Assembly: GCF_030272615.1 (NCBI RefSeq)
Contig: NC_081411.1
Location: 181,248,977-181,312,976, forward strand
DNA length: 64,000 nt
Reading direction: 5' to 3'
From: Cryptomeria japonica
Lineage: Eukaryota > Streptophyta > Pinopsida > Cupressales > Cupressaceae
Of this stretch, positions 11,070 through 24,000 are shown one piece after another. Within the stretch, counting starts at the first letter, position 1. Each line of letters opens with the position of its first letter. A model generated the notes under the pieces. The model was not told where the DNA came from. It did not search any database and saw nothing but the letters and a program-made list of their open reading frames with translations. Position numbers and translations under genes: made by a program.

Positions 11070-13405
11070 CCAACTACTAGAGTAGCATATTTGGTATTCC
11101 CCAAAAAAATATTAAAAAAATGGGTTCAAGTTTGTTGTCAAACAAATTGTATGTGACATTATATATGAGCTCCAAATTATATTGAATATACCAAGCTCTT
11201 TGGAATGAATTTACACCCTATGCATTTGAAAATTTTGGTTTCCTTAATGGGCCTCACCATCTACATTATAGAAAACAAACAAAAAAAATTAGCAATTCAT
11301 TGCTAAATTTTAGAATAAGATAAAAATGAACTATAATAAATGTTTGATAAGGTTTTTTTTTACTGACATTTATTATATTGTTTAAGAAATGTACATCCAA
11401 GATCTATTAATTGTAGTCCTTTTGGTCTCTATCATCAATCTATGTAATTAATCTCATGCCCAATAGTAAGAGATTTTTTATCATCATAATTACAAAGGTA
11501 ATGAGTAATATATAACATGTGTGTTATTAACAAAAATAATAATTAATTTAATGCAATATAATCTTATTATTGTACATTTTAATAGATTTATTTTGATATA
11601 TCATTTGTCTACATTTTTTTAGGTTAAATTTGTAGGCATAAAATCAATTTCATTCATTTCAAGGGTATGGAATGACTGTAGAAATTTAAGTTTAAATTCA
11701 AATTTGAGTTGAAGTAGATTTCCTCCTTGCTAGTTATGATTTGATGATTTTAACATAAAAAATGATAATTTGTATGTTATATTGTTGTATAGATTTAGAT
11801 AACTTGTAATTCATTATCAATGACCTTGGTATATTTTGATAACTTGTAATTCATTATCAATGATCTAGAGAATTATAAATTAGGTAAGCCCTAACAAAAG
11901 ACAATCAATGATCTCAACAAGTCAATCTCAAAACATAAGTATTGTGAAAGTATTCTAAACTAAGAGGTATAATGGACCTAAAATAAGTTACTGCATCTTT
12001 CTATGCATCCCCAAACATGAAACATATTGGTGCATATCCTCCCATGTAAGAAATGTGATAACATGCAAGTGAAACATGTATTGCTTTACTAGTCAACCCC
12101 CCAAAAATAGCTTCCAAATGAATTTATGCAATGTGTATCATATCAAGACATAGTAGGGCCTAAATAAACCTCATCACAACCTCCAAAGCTAGTGCAAACT
12201 CCTAAATGCATAGTGAAAATAAATGAGTAGACCTTGTTGGTTGGATAACCATATATCACCCTAAAAACAACCTCCAAATAATATGTGACACACAAAAGAT
12301 CAACAATTCTCATGCAAACCACATAGTGACATTTCATGTATAGTCAACAATATTCCCATGCACTTCTTTCACACTGTCGTACCAAAACAAGTTGCTGCAA
12401 CCAAAAAGATACAAAGTTCTTTATACTTAGAAGGCTAGAAAACATATTCATGAGATAGAATATTGTCAAACATACTTGCGATATATTTCATCACATGAAA
12501 TTTTAACTAAGATGCTACACAAATAATATATTCATGTCTTCGAATTTGTGATAAAAACTCAATAATGCAGAGAAATGAGCAATTTTTGGACTAGCCCTGC
12601 CAAGCAACCAAACTGCCAACATACTAAATTTACCCAAAAAAATCTTCTACAATACCAAAGACCTCAAATGTTGGAGTTCTATGTCTACATAATTTAATCT
12701 CCAAACCATAAGACCATGTATACAAGCATGGAGGAATGCAAAGAATTCTCCCAGGAAGTTTTTCACACACCTTCCTATAGTTTCACACTTCACTAACCTG
12801 CAAAGATTAGAATGTCCTTGTACCAACATTTTCTCACATAGGAGCAAAAAGAGAGATATAAAAATAAAGTGTAGCATGCACAATGCCATAACCATCACAT
12901 CCACTTCATCACTTTGCTTTCAATCCTCATCTTAATGCTTCTAATGCTCATCTCGATTCTTCTAGTCCTCATCTTAATATAAGATCATCTTTATTGACAA
13001 TAATCATGAACTTTATCACAATCACTATTCTAAAACATCATTATCATAAGCATCATCATACAAGTTAAAGAATAAATTAAACCACAATACATTGAGTATA
13101 GACATCAACATTGAACTAATGGTGGAATCCAACGATAGATAACATATCAACACACAACTGCTCATGAGACATCAATGCCAACACAACACTAAGGGCTAAC
13201 ATTAATGACAACACATGAGACATTAATGACAACTCAAGATTCTTCAACAAGGATGATGACACTTGTCATGTTGTAATTTAATCCTCACCTAGGAATTCTA
13301 TCAAGTAGTTTTTTATCCTATCTATAAGGATACATGTTTTATCATAATCATTCATCTATGTTTATTATATCAAATCTTGATATAGGTTCTCTATAATTAT
13401 TTCTT

Positions 13406-13408
<3 letters not shown>
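11070..13408. other. AT-rich intergenic DNA, nothing coding
   Basis: No frame on either strand carries a recognisable domain. The only structure I see is a local tandem duplication with a 40-bp period: a 27-bp core at 11798-11824 repeated at 11838-11864. Confidence 0.6.

Positions 13409-13463
<55 letters not shown>
13409..13463. repeat. (TC)n microsatellite
   Basis: About 27 perfect TC dinucleotides. Confidence 0.98.
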
Positions 13464-13464
<1 letters not shown>

Positions 13465-14018
13465 GGTTGTCTAACACTCAATCATGGCTTCTTATCAATA
13501 GATGTGATATGCATTTAGGTTGTAGGTGACTTTTGGGAGATATGGAACTACCTTTTAGTTATTATAAAAATCACCATTGTTTTCTATGAGTTACAACTAA
13601 GATGACCATTATTTGGTTTTAATAAGAATAACCATAGAGCTCCACACCATACCTAGCAATAGCTACACAAATCAACTAAAGATTGTAGGTTAATAAGTAA
13701 TTATATAGTATACCCTTTGTGACTTATAATGTAGGGTAGTTAATCTATGAAGTCTTCCTTGTCACTAGCCTACACACACTATAACTTATATATAATATAT
13801 ACATATAGATAAAAAATCTTATTTCTAATTATACATATCATGTTAAGACACATTATTGTATACATACATATAGAGGCCTTAATCTTACATTTATCATAAA
13901 TTCTTTAACACTAAATTTATTCTTTAAATTTTTTCATTAATTTATTTTTGTATTCATTCTAGTCAGTGAAACTCTTTCAATTTAAATTCTCATTAACCAA
14001 TTTGGGTTGTATATTAAT

Positions 14019-14021
<3 letters not shown>

Positions 14022-14075
<54 letters not shown>
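14022..14075. repeat. (AT)n microsatellite
   Basis: About 27 AT dinucleotides. The TYI-rich open frame that crosses it is an artefact of the repeat. Confidence 0.98.
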
Positions 14076-14077
<2 letters not shown>

Positions 14078-16200
14078 TAGAACTTTTTCTATTTTCAAAA
14101 TTTCTTTCTTCCTTAGGGTTAATCAACCATGCAACTTTTAGCTCCACATTCTTGGATTTTCTTCATGAAAATAAATTTATGTTACAAGGAAATAGATAGA
14201 AAAATAAATTAGCTTAAAAAACCATGATAAAAAAATATAAATAATTAAAAATACTCAAAGATTGTTGAAAACCTTAATTAATCAAATCTTATATAAAATA
14301 ATAGATAGAAGGAATACATAAAACATAAGAATGTCATATAAGTCATTCATATCCTTCCAACATTTATCCTATAATCATATCATCTAAAATCATAGAAATA
14401 CATCCATTTACATTTTCCTTAAAGCATAGACTCTACAATCGCTTTTACTCCTAACTATAGGTTCATTTCTAATGCACCAAATTCAAATGATCCAACACTT
14501 AATCCCATCTAATGTAGGACTATTCAATATCTAATGATTAACATTTATAAACCATAATCTTTCCATACTTCAATATATATGAAACTAAACCAATTTCTCA
14601 TTTCAATTCATAAGATACAATTATTACTTAACCCTAATAAAGTGATTTATTCCATTACAAACTTAACTTTCAACCACATGAATAATAAACATCCAAGATA
14701 CATCTTATGTCCACCAAAGATTACATCGACATCTATAACTACAATAATAATAATCACACCCTACCAAACAATTTATAATTACAAATGAATTCAATATTTT
14801 CTTACATAAAGATACATAATCTCCATTCTACAAGTATGACTACTTCATAATACATGATACCATAATGTCTAGCCAAAATCATGAGATACAATAATATTCT
14901 CCAAGAATCCATTCACGAACTAAAGAGATAGAGAATCCACATCCACACATACAAACAACCAATAAAGAGAACATCCCAATGGAAGAAGGCATCAAATTGC
15001 CTAATGATGTGGAACCATAAGGAACCACCCCCCATGCTCCAGAGAATGACACAAGGTCCCACACACACTGTAGATCTAGTCAGACACCTAACAACCAAAG
15101 GAACTCAAACAATATAACCTCCACAATTGAAAAGAAACCACACAAACAAATAATAAAAACCACATCACTTGGCTAAATCAAAAGATAAAAATCTCAAAGG
15201 CGATCCAACAAAACATGGCATAAGGAATGAGGAAATATGTAGGGAAGAGTTTCATCACATGCTACCCTCACAAAGAAGGGAGATCCACACCCTTGATAGA
15301 TATGCAGAACCAACTCAACCTATTTGAGAATAAAGGGAGTATGGTTTGCCATCATCATGGCCTTCCCAAATTCGATCCCGAGCCTTTACTAGCACTCTAG
15401 GCATAAGTTGAGGCACTGACACCAATTTATTATCTTGATTAGATGAATCCTTAATACCTGACCCATCTAATTAATTATTAATATTATCACTTGATTTAAA
15501 CAAGAAAAAATTGAATAAGATCCTGGAAGTCTAGACCCACAAGAATCCTTACAAAGAACCTCTTGGTGGCCTATTCTCATGTGAGCCCAACAAACTCATG
15601 AAATCCCACTCCCCCTAACCATGCTCCAAGACCTTAGGGTAACAATAATACAACAATGAGGAGGCTCATTAAAATCCACATAATAGCATCCATATATAAA
15701 TAATCAGTATGAAACAATAGTCAAAATGCCATAATGCCCAACCACATAGTGTAACCAAGAGCCTCATAAAAAAATAATAATCATATAAATCACAACAAGA
15801 TACAATCCATCTTGCTAGAACCATAAAATAATAATGAGTGCATAATTATTTACTACTGATCAAAAAATCAAATCTGAAACAATGAAATAAATCTCAAGAA
15901 CCCAAAAATAGCCTCTGGGGTAAAACACAGACTCGGAAAATTGACTTAGGAAGCCAAAACCGACCTAGAAATGAAACAACAACAAAACAATGCATACATA
16001 GATTACTTCAACGCATACACAAATTACTTCAATGCATACACTCATGCTAACAACACATTTAAACAACCAAATAGTGCATCTGATTCACAGTTTAGCACAT
16101 ATGCTTAACAAGGTAGCACATACACCTTATTCTGCAGTGCATTTACACTAAAAAATAACGTATATATTAATTTTAAGCAATCAAATGTTAATTTAACCAA
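14076..16200. other. AT-rich intergenic DNA, nothing coding
   Basis: No domain in any frame. A PBS-like phrase at about 15414-15432 (minus strand TTGGTGTCAGTGCC) hints at an eroded LTR junction, but I cannot show LTR ends. Confidence 0.5.
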
Positions 16201-16907
16201 TTAGATTATAATCAGACTGTGAATAAATAGTCACATCAATAAAACACAGACACCAATAACCTAGGAAAACCTCCCTCTTGGAGGTGAAAAACCCAGCCTT
16301 TAAATGTGATATGTATTATCTCAAATGTAGACAGTTTACAAGGCAATGAACTATCTCAAATTTCTATTCAAGGTATCGGTGATGAATGCAATCCTTCATT
16401 AATAGTAGATGATTAGGTGGAGTAGTAGATGTCCAGATTAGATTTGCACAAGAGACCTTATGAGGAACTTTGACAACTTCACTACAATCAACCTTGAAGA
16501 GTTTGCACAATCACCTTATACAAGTTCACATGAGGAAGGATCACTGCTAGGAGAGCAGATATCATTTGATAATAATTGTGTTCAAATGAATTCATCTTGA
16601 AGTGGTTATATATCAACCTTTTGGTGCCAATCATCTTGAAGTCGACTTGCATATTAATTTAATAATGTTATATTGTCATTTTACATTTCCCATGTTAGAC
16701 ATTTGGGTCTATCCCAATAGTCATTGAATCGCCTTTCCAAGTTACATTTGGGCCCAGCCCAATAATATATGTAATTGCCTTTCCAAGTTACATTTGGGTC
16801 CATCCCAATAACAAATTTAATTGAGATAATATATATGAATTTTAATTGTCATTTGACAACATTAAAATTCGATAATCAGGTATCCAAACTAGCTAACATT
16901 TTCAACA
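16201..16907 (-). repeat. Copia-5 3' LTR (left end approximate)
   Basis: The right boundary is clear: the LTR begins on the minus strand with TGTTGAAAATGTTAGC (complement ends at 16907), directly after the purine tract AGAGGGAG. Within it are repeated phrases around CCCAATA and ACATTTGGG (16690-16810). The far end near 16200-16230 is an estimate because no second LTR is present. Confidence 0.65.
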
Positions 16908-17177
16908 CTCCCTCTTAGCTAGGGAGGATATCTACCATATATCATGATCCTTTCATGACTTTCATTTTGAATTGCCCACAAGGATGAATGTATAAGCTCT
17001 ATAGAGTATACCTGCAATAAAAACCACATAAATATCATGAACTCATTTCATGATGTCCATCTTGCATTGCTTGCAATGGGTGGAAGAGGTCTTACACCTT
17101 AGCTTTCTCCTAGAGAAGGACACGCTTTCACCTTGCATTGCCTGCAGAGGGTGTAAGATGCAGACTGAATTGCATCA

Positions 17178-18426
17178 CTAAGATTGAGACTCCCTCTCAA
17201 TAAATGTTGTATTCTCCACCATTCCAAGCTTCTCTCTAAAGTACTCAAACTTCACCTGAGCTAGAGGCTTGGTGAGAACATCAAAAACCTGTTCATCAAT
17301 GCTAATATATTTCATTTGGATGGCACCTCTTTGTGCCATATCATGAATATAGTGATAATGAGTTTCCACATGTTTTGACCTATCATGAAACATGACATTA
17401 TTAGACATTTTAATACAACTCTGATTATCACAATAAATAATAGTGGATTCCCAAGTTTGTCCAAACAACCCAGCAAGAAGATTGTGAAGCCAAACTGCTT
17501 CTCTAGTTGCCACACTTGAAGCAATGTATTCAACTTTTGTAATACTTAATGCAACCGAGGACTATTGTCTACTGGCCCAAGAGATCATAGTAGAACCCAA
17601 GATGAAATAGATTCCTGAAGTGCTTTTCTTGCCAGTAACACTTCCAGCCCAATCAGAATTAGAGTAGCCTTCCAAATTGATTACTGTGTTGATTGGATAC
17701 TTCAGCCCATAGCCAATTGTTCCACACAAGTATCTCAGGATGTGTTTGGTTGCCACCAAGTGAACATGCTTTGGCTGGTTCATGAATTGGCTAAGTTTAC
17801 TCACTGCATAGCAAATATTTGGTCTAGTGTTGACCAGATACATCAAGGATCCAATCAACTACCTGTAGTCTGAAGGATCTGCAAAATCAGAGTTAGTTGT
17901 AGAAATACTCAAATTCTTCAAGTTAGTTTCCATAGGAGTAGACATAGGTTTACAATCCATTGTCCCAAATCTTTTAAATATATCAATAGCATATTTACCT
18001 CAACTTAGAATAATTTTATTAGGACTTTGCCACACTTCTAACCCTAGAAAGTAATGCATTAGACCTAGATCCTTCATTTCAAATTCAGTAGCTAATTATT
18101 TCTTACACCTAATGGTGAGACTATCTTCACCAGTTAGAAATAAATCATCAACATATAGAACCATAATAAGAAATTCACCATTAAATACTTTAAATTAAAT
18201 GTTAGGGTCAACATCATTCTTATAAAATCCTAAACTGACTAAGTACTTATCAATTCTTTCATACCAAGCTCTAGGGGCTTGCTTGAGACCGTAGAGAGCT
18301 TTCTTCAATCTACACATATGAGTCTCTCTATTATGAATCTCATAACCTTCAGGTTATTCAATATAGACTTCTTCCTCAATAACACCATTAAGGAAGGCAG
18401 TCTTTACATCCATTTTATGTAATTTC
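17178..18426 (-). pseudogene. Copia-5 reverse transcriptase and RNase H fragment
   Basis: The frame read from 18426 towards 17178 gives RT motifs ([43 protein letters not shown]), the RT end ([14 protein letters not shown]) and RNase H (YCDNQSCI, FHDRSKHVETHYHYI). It ends at a stop just before 17178, as full-length copia pol does. Several stops interrupt it, including one after VYIE and one after WASRQ. The sequence upstream of the RT fingers is absent: at 18426 the DNA turns back on itself in an inverted copy. The family differs from Copia-1 to Copia-4 (YVDD rather than FVDD, and a different RNase H end). Confidence 0.9.
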
Positions 18427-18612
18427 CATACTATTATAACTATTGTTGCAACCAAAGGTTTGAAATTACATCAAATGGATGTAAATACTGCCTTCCTTAA
18501 TGGTGTTATTGAGGAAGAAGTCTATATTGAATAACCTGAAGGTTATAAGATTCATAATAGAGAGACTCATGTGTGCAGATTGAAGAAAGCTCTCTATGGT
18601 CTCAAGCAAGCC
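18278..18612. repeat. Inverted repeat of Copia RT, 150-bp arms, about 35-bp spacer
   Basis: The left arm (18278-18426) is the minus-strand RT segment. The right arm (18462-18612) is the same segment on the plus strand, with only a few differences. Both arms encode AFLNGVIEEEVYIE followed by the same TAA stop and then PEGY. The right arm abuts the Gypsy-2 integrase. Confidence 0.92.
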
Positions 18613-19760
18613 AAAGGTGACATTGTTGATTTTGTGTCTAAGTGCTTAGAATGTCAGTGAGTGAAGGTGAAGCATCAACACCCTGTAGGGCTTTTACAAC
18701 CTAATTTGATACTGGATTGGAAATGGGATATCATTTCCATGGATTTCATTGTGGGGTTGCCTATTTCCTCACTTCGTGATGATGCCAACATGGTCATTGT
18801 TGATAGATTGACCAAAGTTGCCCATTTTTTTCCTATTTGATCTTCTTATATGGTAGCAGTTGTGGCTCGAGTCTTCTTGGAAGATGTGGTGAGGTTGCAT
18901 GGGATCCCAAGGCGGATCATTTCTGATACAGACCCCGTCTTTACTTTAACCTTGTGGACCTCTCTTCAGCATGCTCTGGGAACCCAGTTGAACTTTAGTT
19001 TAGCTTATGACCTAGAGACCAACGGTCAGTTCAAGCGTGTGAATCAGATTTTGGAGGACATGCTTCACATGTATGTTATGGACCAGCAGTCACATTGGGA
19101 GGAATATCTTTTCCTTGTGGATTTTTCTTATAAAAATGGATATCATATCTCTATAGGCATGTCTCCCTTCCAGGCTTTGTATGGTCATCCTTTCCGTACT
19201 CCTTTGAGTTGGGATCGGTTGGAGGATAGGGTGTGTTTAGGACCAGATATGCTTCGTGAGATGGAGCAGCAGGTTGAGTAGATTTGTGGGCATTTGGTTG
19301 CTGCTCAGGATAGGCAGAAGAAGTATGTCGATGCCCATAGAGTTGATCATCATTTTTCTATTGGTGATCGTGTGATTTTGAGAGTGCATCTGCAGAAGAG
19401 TCCAATCCATTATGGAAAGGGTTCTAAGTTGATGCCTTGTTTTGTAGGCCCTTTTGAGATTCTTGAGAGGATAGGACCTGTTGCCTACCATCTTGCCTTG
19501 CCGTTGAGTCTATTCTGCATCCATGATGTCTTTCATGTTTATGTTCTTCAACCTTATCATCCTGATGTGACCCATGTTATTGATTGGAATGCCTTGTAGG
19601 TCGAGGACGGGCAACTTTCCATGGAGCCCATGTGCATTCTTCAACATTGGGATTTGACCCTCAGGGATCATACCATCGAGCAGGTAAGGGTCCTATGGGA
19701 CCCAAGTGATGAGACCTCAGTGACTTGGGAAGATGTAGTGAAGATGAGAGAGCTTTAGTC
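18613..19760 (+). pseudogene. Gypsy-2 integrase with C-terminal chromodomain-like region
   Basis: It opens in the integrase zinc module (KGDIVDFVSKCLECQ, then a stop), so the histidine half and everything upstream are missing. The core shows SMDFIVGLP and DRLTKVAHFFP, with SDTDPVF for the second acidic site. The usual HPQTDGQSE third site is changed to DLETNGQFKR, so the catalytic glutamate is lost. A GPY/F segment (VGPFEILERIGPVAYHLALP) and a worn chromodomain (VRVLWDPSSDETSVTWEDV) follow. Stops occur at about 18658, 18838, 19279 and 19597. Gypsy-2 is not the same family as Gypsy-1. Confidence 0.9.
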
Positions 19761-19797
19761 TTATCTGTTTTAGGCTTCCAGGAGTAAGCCTAGGCTT

Positions 19798-19949
19798 GGG
19801 GGGGAGGATGTAGTACCCCTCCTCGATCAACCTCTTTTTGTATGTTTTCATTTACTTCAGTGACTATTCAGTGGAACATTATTGTATATTGATTCAGATT
19901 ATATGCGATGCTATTTCATACTTTATCTGGATGTGTGGTGTATAATTTT
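19798..19949 (+). repeat. Gypsy-2 polypurine tract and start of 3' LTR
   Basis: GGGGGGGAGGA directly precedes TGTAGTACCCCTCC at 19809, a typical chromovirus LTR start. The LTR is interrupted at 19949 by Copia-2. Confidence 0.75.
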
Positions 19950-20983
19950 TGTTGGTATTTTGGTATGGTTTTGTCATTGATGTCAACACCTACTAAACAC
20001 TTATCAACTCTGGCACATTGGAGATCTAGCAACATTCACCAACAAGCAAGTGACTAATGCACAATCACTGGTATATGGTTCACCGGCAAGATACAGTGAT
20101 CACCGACACTTGAAATGGCATGGAAAATACTTGGTAATATCAAAGACATTGCTTGGACATCATATCTTGGAAAGTTGTTTATCAGCTTATTCATATTTGC
20201 ATATTTGCTTTTACCGGCAAATAGGTCCAGGGTTATCTAGGGTTACACCAACAAGTTTAACTCTTCTAGATCATCATGGCACACAATGAAGATAATTAAT
20301 TAATGTTGTAAATGCATTGAGCCGACATGTTCAATCGGTTATTGCATCGGATATTGTATTATTTCTAAAATGATTTTATTGTAATATCTTGTAGAGCCGA
20401 CCTACTATAATTAGTCTTGGGTTATGGTATAAATGTAAGATCGAATGTGGAATGCAAAGAGGGTTCTGTGTGAAGGTATATGCAAGATTAAGAAGAGCTA
20501 TACATGAAGAAATCATTTGAAGGTAAAGCTAGGGTTTTGTGAAAGCATATCAACATTACATTGGTACTGAATCTAGCATATCAAGATGCTATTTTAGCAG
20601 TACATTCTTATTGGATTCAACCATCCAATTGTAGTCAATGTGACTCCCATTTGTGTTTGAGCAGTGAGCTCTAGGCACTTGGCCTTTCTGCATGTGCAGA
20701 CCCCATTTATGTACACTTACTATCTGCAGTAGTATCATCTGATTGTGGGTAAGGTTTCCCACCATGGTTTTTCCCCTTATAGGGTTTCCATGTACAAATA
20801 TTGGTGTTATGTGTTGTGGATAATTTTGTCTTTTGGTTTCATGCATTAATCTTTACCAGTATTGCATTTATCAATTAATTTGTTTCACCAGTATTAAATA
20901 GTAATTTGATTAAATGGTTTTTGGTTTAATATTTTAAGACAACTGATTCACCCCCCCCTCTCAGTTGTCCCTAGGACCTAACA
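19950..20983 (+). repeat. Copia-2 5' LTR
   Basis: 1034 bp from TGTTGGTATT to CCTAACA. The PBS follows after two bases. It differs from the 3' LTR by substitutions and several small indels, for example extra sequence at 25945-25965 and 26412-26445 of the 3' copy. Confidence 0.95.
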
Positions 20984-20985
20984 AT

Positions 20986-20998
20986 TGGTATTAGAGCT
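20986..20998 (+). other. Copia-2 primer binding site
   Basis: TGGTATTAGAGCT, the initiator-Met-tRNA site with two changes from TGGTATCAGAGCC. Confidence 0.88.
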
Positions 20999-21040
20999 GA
21001 GTCCTCTTTTTGCAGAAGCTTAACAGCTTGAGGAGATCCA

Positions 21041-24000
21041 ATGTCTAGCAACTATTTCAGGAAGGATAGTCCTAAACTTGATGGAACTAATGGATATACT
21101 GCTCCTACTACAACTCAACCAAATCCTCCAAATCTGGCTAAAGATGAAGAAAATGATTGCAAGGCAAGAGAAGCACTTCTAAGCGCATTATCAGATCAAC
21201 AAATCATGGGACTATCAGATAGGTCTACTGCTAAAGCTATATGGGATCATTTGGAAACACTGAATGAAGGAGATTCCATAGTCAAAATTGTAAAACTTGA
21301 AAGCTTCCGAGTCAGGTATGAAAGTCTGAAAATGGAAGAAGATGAAAGAATTTCTGCTTTTATGGAAAGAGTAAATGAAATTGTTTTAGGTATTAAATGT
21401 TGTGGAGGAACCTTAAGTGAAGATGAAATTGTTTCAAAAGTTTTAAGGGGATTGCCACCGGCATACAAAATGAAGGTTACTACAATAAATAAACTTAGAA
21501 CAATGCCTAAAACATTAGTAGCTAGGGATACATTGATTGGAAAACTATCAACCTTTGAGATTGAGGAATTTGGTCCTGTTACTACTATAAAGACAGATCT
21601 AGCTTTCAAAGCATCAACATCATCTGCATCATCATTTGACAGATCTGATTGGAAAGCCTTTTATACAAGAGAACTTGAAGAAAGCAAGAGAGAAAATGAA
21701 GAACTTGAAGAACTTGAAGCACTATTTGCAAGAAAAATGCCTAAAGGTCTAGTTGGAAGTAAGTTTGAAGGTGAAGCACCCTTTAAATTTTTTAACTGCA
21801 ATAAGATTGGTCATATGGCTTCAAGATGCCCTGATAGACATGCTAGGTTAAGAGAAGAAGCTAGAAGGACATACAAGCCTAATCCTGAATACAGATTCAA
21901 GAAAAATAAGGACAAATCTTGTTATGTTGCTGATGAAGGAGTAACTGATGATTTTGATGAGGATCTGACAGACAATGGATGGGTTTTTGTTGCCATAACA
22001 GAAGATCAACCAGCACCTGCAGTGCAACCGGTAGAACAGGCCTTGGTAGCAAAAGTTGAAGTGAAGGATGAATGGATCATTGATTCAGGATGCTCACATC
22101 ACATGACTGGTGACAAAAGAAAATTCTTTAACTTTCAAGAATATAATGGAGGTCTAGTAAGATTTGGTGATGACAAAGCTTGTTCAATTAAAGGTCAGGG
22201 TTCAATATCTCTTGATGGTAAGCATAACACTGACAATGTTTACTATGTTGAAGGTTTAAAGAATAATCTTTTGAGTGTTGGTCAATTAGTTGAGAAAGGA
22301 TTTCAGTTACAATTCAAAAATGGTAAATGCAAAATTATGAATAGAACTGGTTTAGAAATAGCAACTGGTAATCAGACTAGAGGTAATATCTTTCATTTGA
22401 ATAACAGTAAAAATACATGTTTGATTGCACACATTGATGAAAGTTGGTTATGGTATACGAGACTTTGTCATGTAAACTTTGATTACATGGTAAAAATCAG
22501 TACTACTAAGGCAGTTAGAGATTTACCTAAAATTGTCAAACCTCACAACACAGTATGTAAGGAATGTCAATTTGGAAAACAGGTTAGAGCTAGTTTTAAA
22601 AGTATTCCAGAGAAATCAAACAATGCTCTTGATTTAATTCATACTGATTTATGTGGTCTAGCTAGAACTAAAAGCTTACAAGGTGATAGATATTTCATGC
22701 TAATCATTAATGACTATTCTAGAATGAGTTGGGTTACTTTTCTCAGAGAAAAATCAGAAGCACTTGGAAAGTTTAAACTGTTCAAAGCAATGGTTGAAAA
22801 TGAAACCGGTAAGAAAATCAAATGTTTAAGATAAGATCAAGGAGGTGAATTCACATCTAAGGAATTCAATTCATTCTGTGAAGTGAATGGAATCAGAAGA
22901 CAGCTATCAGCACCTCGGACACCACAACAGAATGGAGTTGTTGAAAGGAAAAACTGAACTATCTTGGATGCAGCAAGAAGTATGTTATCAGAAGCAAACT
23001 TACCACATGTATATTGGAGAGAGGCAGTAATCACAATGGTCTATACATTCAACAAAGTCCACATCAAAGGTGAAACCGGTAAGACCCCTCATGAACTATG
23101 GTTTGGTATTATTCCTACTCTTAAATATTTCAGAATTTTTGGAAGAAAATGCTATATTAGAAGAGATGAGTATATTGGAAAATTTGATCCTAGAAGTGAT
23201 GAAAGAATATTTCTTGGTTATTCATCTAAGAGCAAAGCATATAGATATTTTAACAAAAGATTGTAGAAAATTGTTGAAAACACAAATGTAAAGATTGATG
23301 AACAATTCAAAGGTACTTCAAGGTATATGGATTATGAACTGGCAACAAAAATTCTGTCAAATGAATCTACATTGAACCCACCAGCATAGAATGAAGATCT
23401 AGTTACACCGGTATCATCTGAAAATTCCACAGTAACTGAGGAACAACAACAAACAAAGACACCCTGGTATGTAAGATTGAATCATTCAGAAGATCAAATA
23501 ATTGGAAGCAAATATAGAGGAGTTATGACAAGAGGAAGATTGGCAAATGAAGAGGTATGTCTTATTTCTCAAATTGAACCATCATCAATTAATGAGGCAT
23601 GTGAAGATAAATTTTGGATTAAAGCTATGGAAGAAGAATTAGAGCAAATTGAGAAGAATAACACTTGGACATTAGCTCCCCGGCCTAAAGATAAAAATGT
23701 TATTGGAACCAAATGGGTCTTTAGAAAGAAACTTAATGAAGATGGTAAAATAATAAGAAATAAAGCAAGACTAGTGTGTAAAGGACATTCTCAAAAAGAA
23801 GGAATTGATTACAATGAAACCTTTGCACCGGTAGCTAGAATTGAGGCAGTTAGATTATTTTTGGCTTTTGCAGCTCATAAGAACTATAAAGTATATCAGA
23901 TGGATATTAAATGTGCATTTTTGAATGGAATTCTTGAAGAAGAGGTTTACATTGAACAACCTGATGGATTTTCTTTAACAGAAGACAAAGATATGGTTTG

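Noticed and set aside
13966-14199. Small membrane-protein-like frame
   Set aside because: Its hydrophobic core is the translation of the (AT)n microsatellite.
15414-15440. LTR/PBS junction of another gypsy element
   Set aside because: Only a loose match to a PBS; no LTR ends or coding sequence nearby.
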